A stretch of 64,000 nucleotides of DNA from Bradyrhizobium sp. CCBAU 53351 (GTDB taxonomy: Bacteria; Pseudomonadota; Alphaproteobacteria; Rhizobiales; Xanthobacteraceae): NCBI RefSeq assembly GCF_015291745.1, contig NZ_CP030059.1, forward strand, positions 6,289,501-6,353,500, in the 5' to 3' direction. Below, in pieces: positions 25,839 to 33,928 of this stretch. The notes under the pieces were generated by a model. That model saw nothing but the letters and a program-made list of their open reading frames with translations. It searched no databases and was not told the origin of the DNA. Each line of letters starts with the position of its first letter. Positions within the stretch are counted from its first letter, which is position 1. Both the position numbers and the translations under genes were made by a program.

Positions 25839-25968
25839 ATGTTCCAGGCCGGTGACTGGATCGAAAACCCGCAGCGCGCGTTGCCGGGCAGCGGCATACC
25901 GAAAGTGGGTATCACCCGAAGGACGCGCGCGATATCGCCGCGTTTCTCTATACGCTGAAGCAGATCAC
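25839..25968 (+). pseudogene. Frameshifted C-terminal remnant of a c-type cytochrome
   Basis: One frame reads MFQAGDWIENPQRALPGSGIPKVGIT and, after a single frame change near 25915, the next reads HPKDARDIAAFLYTLKQIT. Together they match the C-terminal half of class I cytochromes c (the NP...PGT.MP..G methionine-loop region and the final helix DARDIAAFLYTL), with the ligand Met region altered. No CxxCH remains. It ends exactly at the gcd start. The rest of 25471-25968 shows no intact gene. Confidence 0.55.
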
Positions 25969-28368
25969 ATGTCTCTCATCACCCGCTCTGCCACCTTTTT
26001 CCGCGCCGCGCCTCTGCTCGCCATCACTGTTGTGGTTGTCGTTATCATGGCATTGTGCCTCACCGCAGGTGGCGCCTGGCTCGCGGTGCTTGGCGGCTCC
26101 CTCTATTATCTCAGCGCCGGCATCGTGCTGCTGCTCACTGCCTGGCTGCTCGCGCGACATCGCGCCGAGGCGCTCTGGGTCTTTGCCGCGCTGCTCCTTG
26201 GCACGATGGCGTGGGCGATCTGGGAAGTCGGATTCGACTTCTGGTCGCTGGCACCTCGTGGCGACGTGCTCGCGCCACTCGGCGTCTGGCTGCTGCTACC
26301 TTTCATCGCTCGCTCTCTGGCGCCCAATCTGCGGGTCGCAAGGTGGGCGCTCGGCCTCGTGCTGGTCGCAGCAATGGGAGTCCTCGCCTTCTCCCTGGCA
26401 CGCGATCGCCATGATCTCGCCGGCACCGTCGCGGACGGCAGCACGACCGACGCTGTTGCCTCCACTGAAGCTGCCCCGCCCGCCGGCGGCGACAACTGGA
26501 CAGCCTATGGCGGTAGCAGTTTCGGCACACGTTATTCCTCGCTCAGCCAGATCACCACAGCCAATGCGAAAGACCTCAAGCTCGCCTGGGAATTTCGCAC
26601 CGGCGATCACAAGGGACCTGATGACCCCGACGAAATCACCAACCAGGCGACCCCGCTCAAGATCGGCGATCTCCTCTACACCTGCTCGCCGCACCAGATC
26701 GTATTCGCGCTCGATGCGGCGACCGGAAAATTGCGCTGGAAATTTGACCCGCAGGTTCGGCACAACAAAGCCTTCCAGCACATGACCTGCCGCGGGGTAT
26801 CCTATCACGCAACGAAGCCCGGTGCGGTGACGACCGATGGCGCACCGGCTCCCTCCGATTGCCCGGAGCGCATTTTCGTCCCGACGAATGACGGACGGAT
26901 GTTCGCGCTGGACGCCCGGACCGGCACGCCCTGTGCCGGCTTCGGCAATCAGGGCCAGATCGACCTGAAGGAGGGAAGCGAGATCCAGACGCTCGGTTTC
27001 TACGAGGGCACCTCACCGCCTGTGGTGACCGACAAGATCCTGATCGTCGGCGGCGCCGTCATCGACAATTACTCCGACCGCGTGCCATCCGGCGTCATCC
27101 GCGGCTTCGACATTTATTCCGGGCGACTGATCTGGGCCTTTGACGCCGGCAACCCCGATCCGAACGAGATGCCGTCGGGCTCGCACCACTTCACGGCCGG
27201 CTCGCCGAATTCCTGGAGCATCTCGGCGGCCGACGAGAGTCTCGGGCTCGTCTATGTGCCGCTCGGCTCGAGCTCGCCGGATATATGGGGCGGGGGCCGT
27301 TCGCCGGAGAAGGAGCGCTACGATTCGGCGCTGGTCGCTCTTGAAATCGCCACCGGAAAGCTGCGCTGGTCGTTCCAGAACGTGCACCATGACCTCTGGG
27401 ACATGGATATGCCCTCGCAACCGAGCTTGGTCGATCTGCGCTCGAATGGCGGCGTGACTCCGGCGATCTACATTCCGGCGAAGACCGGCGATATCTTCGT
27501 GCTCGACCGCCGCGACGGGCATCAGCTGGTGCCTGCGCCGGAAAAGCCTGTACCGCAGGGCGCCGCCCCCGGCGATCGGCTGGCTCCCACCCAGCCCTTC
27601 TCGGGACTAAGCTTCCGTCCGCCCGGCATGCTGACGGACGCCCAGATGTGGGGCAGCACGATGCTCGACCAGCTCGCCTGCCGCATCAAGTTCAAGCGTC
27701 TGCGCTACGAAGGACCGTTCACCCCGCCTTCGGAGCAAGGCACGCTGGTCTTTCCCGGCGATTTCGGCATGTTCGAGTGGGGTGGCATCGCTGTCGATCC
27801 GAAGCGCCAGATCGCCATCGCCAACCCGCAATCGATTCCGTTCATCTCGCGTCTCGTACCGCGAGGAAAAGACAATCCGGCCGCGCCGAACGCGGCACAT
27901 CCACCGGGCACCGAAGTCGGGGTGCAGCCGATGTATGGCGCTCCTTTCGGCGTCGATCTCGGCATCTTCCTGTCGCCGCTCGGCATACCTTGCCTGGCCC
28001 CACCCTGGGGCAACATCGCGGCCATCGACCTCAGGACCCACAAGGTTGTGTGGCAACACCGCATCGGCACGATCCGCGACCAGGCGCCGCTGCCGCTTCC
28101 ATTCAAGCTCGGCGTTCCCATGCTGGGTGGACCGATCGTGACCGCAGGTGGCGTCATCTTCATCACGGGGACCATGGACGACTACATCAGGGCGTTCGAC
28201 GTCCGCGATGGCAGGCAAGTGTGGCAGGACCGTCTTCCCGCCGGCGGCCAGTCCACGCCGATGACGTATGAGGCGGGCGGCAAGCAATATGTCGTGACCG
28301 TCGACGGCGGCCACGGCTCGTTCGGCACCAAGCTCGGCGATTACGTGCGGGCCTACGCGCTTCCGTAA
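25969..28368 (+). CDS. gcd: Membrane-bound PQQ-dependent glucose dehydrogenase (quinoprotein)
   Basis: 799 residues, the normal length for the family. Five membrane spans occupy residues 1-140, after which the eight-bladed propeller begins near NWTAYGGSSFGTRYSSLSQI. Propeller docking motifs include ALDAATGKLRWKFD and ALEIATGKLRWSFQNVHHDL; the catalytic Asp lies in the NVHHDLWDMD stretch and the conserved His near 782 in DGGHGSFGTK. The enzyme oxidises glucose or other aldoses in the periplasm and passes electrons to ubiquinone. The start at 25969 is preferred because upstream codons are the cytochrome remnant. No pqq genes are in the window. It may act on other aldoses or polyols. Confidence 0.9.
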   Translation: MSLITRSATFFRAAPLLAITVVVVVIMALCLTAGGAWLAVLGGSLYYLSAGIVLLLTAWLLARHRAEALWVFAALLLGTMAWAIWEVGFDFWSLAPRGDVLAPLGVWLLLPFIARSLAPNLRVARWALGLVLVAAMGVLAFSLARDRHDLAGTVADGSTTDAVASTEAAPPAGGDNWTAYGGSSFGTRYSSLSQITTANAKDLKLAWEFRTGDHKGPDDPDEITNQATPLKIGDLLYTCSPHQIVFALDAATGKLRWKFDPQVRHNKAFQHMTCRGVSYHATKPGAVTTDGAPAPSDCPERIFVPTNDGRMFALDARTGTPCAGFGNQGQIDLKEGSEIQTLGFYEGTSPPVVTDKILIVGGAVIDNYSDRVPSGVIRGFDIYSGRLIWAFDAGNPDPNEMPSGSHHFTAGSPNSWSISAADESLGLVYVPLGSSSPDIWGGGRSPEKERYDSALVALEIATGKLRWSFQNVHHDLWDMDMPSQPSLVDLRSNGGVTPAIYIPAKTGDIFVLDRRDGHQLVPAPEKPVPQGAAPGDRLAPTQPFSGLSFRPPGMLTDAQMWGSTMLDQLACRIKFKRLRYEGPFTPPSEQGTLVFPGDFGMFEWGGIAVDPKRQIAIANPQSIPFISRLVPRGKDNPAAPNAAHPPGTEVGVQPMYGAPFGVDLGIFLSPLGIPCLAPPWGNIAAIDLRTHKVVWQHRIGTIRDQAPLPLPFKLGVPMLGGPIVTAGGVIFITGTMDDYIRAFDVRDGRQVWQDRLPAGGQSTPMTYEAGGKQYVVTVDGGHGSFGTKLGDYVRAYALP

Positions 28369-28510
28369 TTCCGCAGGCACGCCTCCGTATGCCGGCAGCG
28401 TCCAGTCTCGACCATCGGCGTGCACGGGCGATCGAGTCCCAGCCGGCCCGGTCGATCGACCTGCGACAGCACGCACAGCGAAGGGTCGTTCGAACGCTGT
28501 CACCGCCATA

Positions 28511-28542
28511 TTACATTTGTCACGACGCTCGATCATATGTAT
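28511..28542 (+). promoter_or_regulatory. Bipartite operator, copy A (plus-strand phosphodiester operon)
   Basis: TTACATTTGTCA (28511-28522) and GATCATATGTAT (28531-28542) are two 12-bp near-palindromes whose start points are 20 bp apart. The same arrangement recurs at 37109-37140 and 43888-43919. It lies about 185 bp upstream of the first metallophosphoesterase gene, in a 357-bp gap (28369-28725) with no other visible gene. Probable binding site of the SorC-family regulator encoded at 37.2-38.2 kb. Confidence 0.7.
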
Positions 28543-28725
28543 ATTCGATCAAAAGAGCACGATCCGCCCAAGTGATCGTCAGCAAGGGAGAGCGCCAAGA
28601 ACCTCAGATCCCACGATGGCAATCACCGCCAACCCGCGCGGCGAGAAGCAGCGCGTTTCGAAACGAGCGAGAGACCGCTGCGCGGTCGACGCACGGCGTG
28701 ACACGCGACCCACAGCAGAGGCGTC

Positions 28726-29550
28726 ATGGTCCGAGTTGTTCAGATTTCCGATACGCATCTCAGCCCGAGCAAGCAGCACTTCGCGTCAAACTGGGCGCCC
28801 CTTGCGCGCTGGATCGCGCAACAGAAGCCGGATCTCGTCATCCACACCGGCGACGTGACGGTCGACGCGGCGGATCAGGAGACCGACGCAGCATATTGCG
28901 CCGCCCAACTGGCCTCGCTCGGTGTCCCCGTCGTGTCGGTTCCGGGAAATCATGACGTCGGCGAAGTCGGCAATCCACACCAGCCGGTGAACGAGGAGCG
29001 GCTCGATCGCTTCCGACGTCACTTCGGTGACGACCACTGGCTACGCGATGTGGACGGCTGGCGCCTGATCGGGCTCAATTCGATGATCTTCGGCGGCGGC
29101 CCCGAGGAGGCGCGGCAGACCGAATGGCTCGAGGCCGCGATGGCCGATGCCGCGGGGCGTCGCATCGCCTGGTTCACGCATCGGCCGCTGTTCATCGAGT
29201 CACCGACCGAGGCCGACACCGGGTACTGGTCGGTCAAGCCGGAGCCGCGTCGCGCCCTTCTCGATTTGCTGCAGCGCTATCGGGTCGAGATCGTGGCCAG
29301 CGGACATCTGCATCGCTGGAACGAAATTCGGCTGAACGGCACGCACTACGTTTGGGGGCCGGCGGCCGGCTTTCTGGTCGGCGAGAAACTGGCGCCGCCG
29401 ATGGGCGGCGCCGCGCGGCTCGGAGCCGTGATCTACGACATCGACGGCGACAACATCGACGTGAGCATTCGACCGGTGCCGGGCCTCACCGATTACTGGA
29501 TCGACGACGTGGTGCACGAGGTGTATCCGCCGCGCGAAGCTGAGGCGTGA
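28726..29550 (+). CDS. Metallophosphoesterase (calcineurin-like phosphodiesterase)
   Basis: 274 residues with all five metal-binding blocks: QISDTHLSP (D, H), VIHTGDVTVD (D), VPGNHDVGE (N, H), WFTHRPLF (H) and ASGHLHRWN (two H). This is the class III cyclic-nucleotide/glycerophosphodiester phosphodiesterase type (CpdA/GpdQ-like). There is no signal peptide, so it acts in the cytoplasm. It is the first gene of an operon with a sugar-type ABC importer and a second phosphoesterase fused to an inositol-monophosphatase-like domain, which points to hydrolysis of an imported phosphodiester. The start ATG has AGAGG upstream. The natural substrate is not known. Confidence 0.85.
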   Translation: MVRVVQISDTHLSPSKQHFASNWAPLARWIAQQKPDLVIHTGDVTVDAADQETDAAYCAAQLASLGVPVVSVPGNHDVGEVGNPHQPVNEERLDRFRRHFGDDHWLRDVDGWRLIGLNSMIFGGGPEEARQTEWLEAAMADAAGRRIAWFTHRPLFIESPTEADTGYWSVKPEPRRALLDLLQRYRVEIVASGHLHRWNEIRLNGTHYVWGPAAGFLVGEKLAPPMGGAARLGAVIYDIDGDNIDVSIRPVPGLTDYWIDDVVHEVYPPREAEA

Positions 29551-29556
29551 TCCGCG

Positions 29557-30723
29557 ATGGCCGGCCTCACATTGCGCGGCATCGGGAAGACTTTCGGCGA
29601 CACGGCCGTCCTCAACGACATCGATCTCGATATTGCGGACGGCGAGTTTCTGACGCTGGTCGGTCCCTCCGGATGCGGCAAGTCCACGCTCCTGCGCATC
29701 ATCGCCGGCCTGGAATCGCAGGATCGCGGTTCGGTGTCGATCGGCGGGACCTCGGTCGACCATTTGCGGCCTCACGAGCGCAGGATCGCCATGGTGTTCC
29801 AGAATTACGCGCTCTATCCCCACATGTCGGTGTTCGACAACATCGCACTGCCGCTCACCATGACGCGCCTGAACCTGTTCGAGCGCTTGCCTTTGACGCG
29901 TCACCTGTCGCTGCGCCGCAGGCGCGTGATGGACGAGATCGCGCGTGAGGTGCGGGCCGTCGCGGAGCAGCTTCGCATCGACACCTTCTTTCATCGCCGT
30001 CCCGGACAGCTTTCGGGCGGACAACGGCAGCGCGTCGCGCTCGGCCGCGCCATGGTGCGTCATCCGCAAGCGTTCCTGATGGATGAGCCATTGTCGAATC
30101 TCGATGCCAAGCTGCGTGTGCACATGCGCGGCGAGCTGACCGAGCTGCACGCGCGTCTCGGCGCCACGATGGTCTACGTGACACACGACCAGATCGAGGC
30201 GATGACGATGTCCGATCGGCTGGCCGTGATGGATCACGGCGATATCCTCCAACTCGGCACACCCGCCGAGGTCTATGAACGACCCGCCACGACCGCGGTC
30301 GCGCAGTTCATCGGCAGTCCGGCGATCAATCTGTTTCCGGCCCACGTGGGCCCCGACGGCCAGGTCGAGCTGCTCGGCCGAACGCTGCCGATCGATATTC
30401 GCAACGTGCCGGCTGCGGAACTGACGATCGGCGTGCGTCCGGAAGCGATGCGAATCGGGGGCGGTCCGTGCACCGTTCCGTGCAGGTTCCGGCGCCGAGA
30501 AAACCTCGGCTCGGAAAGCATCCTCCACTTCGACCTCGCGGCCTCTCCGGAGGTGGCGGTACTCTGCCGGATCGACAATGACATGCCCGTTCCCGAGGGC
30601 GAGGTCACGCTCGCCTTCGAGGCGCGGGATTGTCACGTGTTCGACAACAAAGGCCGCCGTATCGAGGTGGAGAGCCGCAATGCGGCCGGCCGCGACGTAC
30701 GCCGCGCGAGCGAGGCCCGATGA
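29557..30723 (+). CDS. ABC transporter ATPase, UgpC/MalK type
   Basis: 388 residues. Walker A GPSGCGKSTLLRIIAG (about 36-51), Q-loop MVFQNYALYPHMSV, signature LSGGQRQRVALGRA, Walker B AFLMDEPLSNLDAKLR, switch YVTHDQIEAM. A TOBE regulatory domain follows from about 250. An insertion (LNLFERLPLTRHLSLRRRR) lies between the Q-loop and the signature. It is the only such ATPase in the phosphodiester region and may energise both the importer of its own operon and the UgpB/A/E set at 40.5-43.9 kb, which has none. Its stop overlaps the permease start (ATGA). Confidence 0.92.
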   Translation: MAGLTLRGIGKTFGDTAVLNDIDLDIADGEFLTLVGPSGCGKSTLLRIIAGLESQDRGSVSIGGTSVDHLRPHERRIAMVFQNYALYPHMSVFDNIALPLTMTRLNLFERLPLTRHLSLRRRRVMDEIAREVRAVAEQLRIDTFFHRRPGQLSGGQRQRVALGRAMVRHPQAFLMDEPLSNLDAKLRVHMRGELTELHARLGATMVYVTHDQIEAMTMSDRLAVMDHGDILQLGTPAEVYERPATTAVAQFIGSPAINLFPAHVGPDGQVELLGRTLPIDIRNVPAAELTIGVRPEAMRIGGGPCTVPCRFRRRENLGSESILHFDLAASPEVAVLCRIDNDMPVPEGEVTLAFEARDCHVFDNKGRRIEVESRNAAGRDVRRASEAR

Positions 30724-31649
30724 ACGCGGTCGCGGCTCAAATCACCCCGCTCACCGCGGCGCCGCCAGCCAGCCGCCAGCGTTGGATCGAACGGTTCGCG
30801 GGCCTGGGCTTCGCAGCACCCGCCTTCATCCTGCTGGTCCTGACCAATCTGGCGCCACTGGCGGCTCTCGCCTTTCTGAGCTTCACCAATTACGAGCTGG
30901 GCGCTCTCGACTTCGCGTTCGTGGGCCTCAAGAATTTCAGCACGGCGCTGCAGGATCCCGTGATCCGCCGCTCGGTGACCAATACGCTGCTCTACGTGGC
31001 GATTGTCGTGCCCGGCGGCGTCCTGATCTCGCTGCTCGTCGCAATCCTGATCCACCAGCGCAAGCGCACGCGCAGCCTCTATGAGGTCATCTATTTTCTT
31101 CCCGTCACCTCGACGCTCATCGCGATGGCCACGATGTGGCAGTTCCTGCTGCACCCGACCCTGGGACTGATCAATCAGACCCTCAAGGGGCTGGGTTTCG
31201 CCGAAACGGCCTTCCTGAGCGAGCCGCGCCTCGTCATCCCGACGCTCGCCGCGATCGGCATCTGGCAGCTCGTCGGCTTCAACATGGTGCTGTTCCTTGC
31301 CGGTCTCTCGGCGATCCCTCGCGACCTCTATGAAGCTGTCGATATCGACGGCGCGAGCCATCCCATCGACCGCTTCCTGAAAGTGACCTGGCCGATGCTT
31401 GGTCCGACGACGATGTTCGTGACCGTGACGACGTTCATCACGGCGTTCAAGATCTTCGACACGGTTGCGGTGATGACGCGTGGCGGCCCCGGAGGCGCAT
31501 CGGAGGTGCTGCTCTATGCCATCTATCTGGAGGGGTTTCAGTACTTTCACATGAGCTATGCGGCGACACTCACGCTGGTCTTCCTCGCGTTCACCCTGGT
31601 GTTCTCGGTGCTGCAGACCTTCATCCTCGACCGACGGGTGCACTATTGA
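30720..31649 (+). CDS. Sugar/glycerophosphodiester ABC transporter permease 1 (UgpA/MalF type)
   Basis: 309 residues, six membrane spans, with the cytoplasmic EAA loop LYEAVDIDGASHPIDRFLKV, characteristic of carbohydrate-uptake-1 permeases. The start overlaps the ATPase stop by 4 bp; the frame is open upstream but only as a shadow of the ATPase gene. It is translationally coupled to its neighbours. Confidence 0.9.
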   Translation: MNAVAAQITPLTAAPPASRQRWIERFAGLGFAAPAFILLVLTNLAPLAALAFLSFTNYELGALDFAFVGLKNFSTALQDPVIRRSVTNTLLYVAIVVPGGVLISLLVAILIHQRKRTRSLYEVIYFLPVTSTLIAMATMWQFLLHPTLGLINQTLKGLGFAETAFLSEPRLVIPTLAAIGIWQLVGFNMVLFLAGLSAIPRDLYEAVDIDGASHPIDRFLKVTWPMLGPTTMFVTVTTFITAFKIFDTVAVMTRGGPGGASEVLLYAIYLEGFQYFHMSYAATLTLVFLAFTLVFSVLQTFILDRRVHY

Positions 31650-32524
31650 CGCGCATATCGGCCACGATCGCCCGCCCGCCTGCGCCGGTCGCGGTCCGGA
31701 TGCGGCGCCTCGTGTCGCTTGCGTTCGTCCACGCGGTGCTGATCGGCGGCGCCGTCTTCATGCTACTGCCCTTCGTGTTCATGTTGACGAGCGCGATCAA
31801 GCCGCCGGGCGAGATCTTCGAGGCGACGTTCCGGCTCTGGCCGCGCCAGTTCTACGGATGGCAGAATTTCGAATCTGCCTTGAGCACGGCGCCGCTGCTG
31901 CGCTTCCTGCTCAACGGTCTCATCGTCTGCGGCGGCATCCTCGTCGTCCAGCTGCTGGTCGCGATCCCTTGCGCCTATGCGCTCGCCAAGCTGAGGTTTC
32001 CGGGACGGCCGATCCTGTTTTCGCTGGTCCTGCTCGGACTCTGCATTCCGGTCCAGGCGCCCTCGCTCCCGCTCTATATCGCATTCGCCGAGCTCGGCAT
32101 CCTCAACACCTACCTCTCGATGATGATGCCGTTCTTCCTGTCGGTGTTCGCGATCTTCCTGTTCCGCCAGTTCTTCAAGTCCTATCCGGACGAGATCATC
32201 CAGGCCGCGCGGCTGGACGGCGTCGGCGAGTTCGAGATCGTGTGGCGCATCGTGGTGCCGAGCGCCTGGCCGGCCATCGCGGCGTTTTCGATCTTCTCTG
32301 TCGTGGCGCACTGGAACGACCTGTACTGGCCGCTCATCGTCGTCTCCGACACCAAGCTCGCGACGCCGCCGCTCGGCATGATGTATTTCGCCGATTCCGA
32401 GCTGGGCTCGAATTACGGGGCGCTCGCCGCCGGCGCCACCATCATCACGGCACCGCTCGTCATCGCCTTCCTGATCGCGCGGCGGCATTTCATTGCCGGC
32501 ATCACGATGACCGGAATCAAATGA
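31646..32524 (+). CDS. Sugar/glycerophosphodiester ABC transporter permease 2 (UgpE/MalG type)
   Basis: 292 residues with six spans and the EAA loop IIQAARLDGVGEFEIVWRIV. The start is TTG (31646), overlapping the previous TGA by 4 bp. The partner permease precedes it and the binding protein follows. The ligand is inferred only from the neighbouring phosphodiesterases. Confidence 0.9.
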   Translation: MTRISATIARPPAPVAVRMRRLVSLAFVHAVLIGGAVFMLLPFVFMLTSAIKPPGEIFEATFRLWPRQFYGWQNFESALSTAPLLRFLLNGLIVCGGILVVQLLVAIPCAYALAKLRFPGRPILFSLVLLGLCIPVQAPSLPLYIAFAELGILNTYLSMMMPFFLSVFAIFLFRQFFKSYPDEIIQAARLDGVGEFEIVWRIVVPSAWPAIAAFSIFSVVAHWNDLYWPLIVVSDTKLATPPLGMMYFADSELGSNYGALAAGATIITAPLVIAFLIARRHFIAGITMTGIK

Positions 32525-32553
32525 CCTCAACCACTGCCAGGGGAGACACCGTC

Positions 32554-33858
32554 ATGCTGCATCGCCGAGACCTCCTGAAGAGCGCCGCCGCCGTCGGGAC
32601 GAGCGCACTTTCCAGCCCGTTCCTGACGCGCCCGGCGCAAGCGCAAGACGTGACGCTGGATGTGCTTTATGCCTTTCCCGCCTTCGCGAAATTCCATGAG
32701 CCGATCGCGGAGGAGTTCATGAAGCGGCAGTCGAGCATCAAGATCCAGTTCCGGGCACCGGCGGCGAGCTATGACGAAGGTCATCAGACCATGCTGCGGC
32801 AGGCCGTCACCAACCAGCTGCCGGACGTCTACTATTCCGGTTACCACCTGCTCGCCGAGCTGGTGCGCACGCTGGTGAAACGCAACCAGATCACCGAGGT
32901 TGCTCCGATGCTGCAGAAGGAGGACGCCGCCTGGCGCAAGGCCAATTATTCCGACGGGATCCTGGCGCTCGGAGCGGTCGACGGCAAGATCTACGGCCTC
33001 GCGTTCAACGCCTCGCTGCCGATCATCTATTTCAACGCGCAGCTCGTGAAGGCGGCGGGCGGCGATCCCGACAAGATGCCCGACAACTGGACGGACATGA
33101 TCGCCCTCGCCGTCAGCATCAAGAGCAAGGGGGCCGACGTCGCCGGCCTCGCCTACAACATCCACGACTGGCCCGACGATTGGCTGTTCCGTTCGCTGAT
33201 CCTGCAAGGTGGTGGCCAGATGCTCGATGCGTCGGAAACCGCAGCCGGATTCGGCAACGACGCCGGGCTGAAGGCCCTGACCCATTGCCGGCGGTTCGTG
33301 GCCGATGCCAAGATGCCGCTGATCGATTGGGACTCCTCGCGCCAGCAGTTCATCGCCGGGAAGATCGGCATTTTCGCCGACACGCCGGCCCGGTTGCGCC
33401 AGGTCACCGACCTGATCGGCGACAAGTTCACCTTGCGCACCTGCACCTTCCCGATCGACGACAAGCAGAAGGGTGGGCTGCCCACCGGCGGCAACGCGGC
33501 GATCATCACGGCGAAGGATCCGGCGAAGCAGCAGGCCGCCTGGGAGTTCCTGAAATTCGTGAGCGGACCGGAAGCGCAGAAGATCGTGGTCGAGACGACG
33601 GGCTACATGCCGACCAATCTGCGCGCTTCAGGGCCGGAATTCCTGGCCCCGTTCTACGACAAGAACCCGAACTTCCGTACCGTGTCGCAGCAGATCGAGC
33701 GCGCGAAGCCGTGGCAGGGCTATCCAGGCGGACAATCCGTGAAGATCTGGCGCACACAGCGCGAGATCATCCATGCCGTCATGCGCGGCGAAACGACCGC
33801 CGAGGCAGGGCTCGATCGCATGGTCAAGGAAAGCAACGCCTTGATGAAGAGTTCGTAG
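32554..33858 (+). CDS. Extracellular solute-binding protein, family 1
   Basis: About 434 residues. The N-terminus MLHRRDLLKSAAAVGTSAL looks like a Tat-type signal (RRDLLK) with cleavage near PAQAQDVTLD. The mature protein has the family 1 pattern: FMKRQSSIKIQFRAPAASYD, VYYSGYHLLAELVRTL, GLAFNASLPIIYFNAQLVKA and PTGGNAAIITAKDP. The start at 32554 follows AGGGGAG; an alternative ATG at 32521 overlaps the permease stop. It differs clearly from the UgpB-like protein of the minus-strand operon, so the two importers probably take different ligands. Confidence 0.88.
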   Translation: MLHRRDLLKSAAAVGTSALSSPFLTRPAQAQDVTLDVLYAFPAFAKFHEPIAEEFMKRQSSIKIQFRAPAASYDEGHQTMLRQAVTNQLPDVYYSGYHLLAELVRTLVKRNQITEVAPMLQKEDAAWRKANYSDGILALGAVDGKIYGLAFNASLPIIYFNAQLVKAAGGDPDKMPDNWTDMIALAVSIKSKGADVAGLAYNIHDWPDDWLFRSLILQGGGQMLDASETAAGFGNDAGLKALTHCRRFVADAKMPLIDWDSSRQQFIAGKIGIFADTPARLRQVTDLIGDKFTLRTCTFPIDDKQKGGLPTGGNAAIITAKDPAKQQAAWEFLKFVSGPEAQKIVVETTGYMPTNLRASGPEFLAPFYDKNPNFRTVSQQIERAKPWQGYPGGQSVKIWRTQREIIHAVMRGETTAEAGLDRMVKESNALMKSS

Positions 33859-33928
33859 GCAGCGGACGATCGATTGCGGCAAGCGGCCTGGCGCTGGCCG
33901 CTACTGTTCCCTTCGGAGGCGGAATTCT

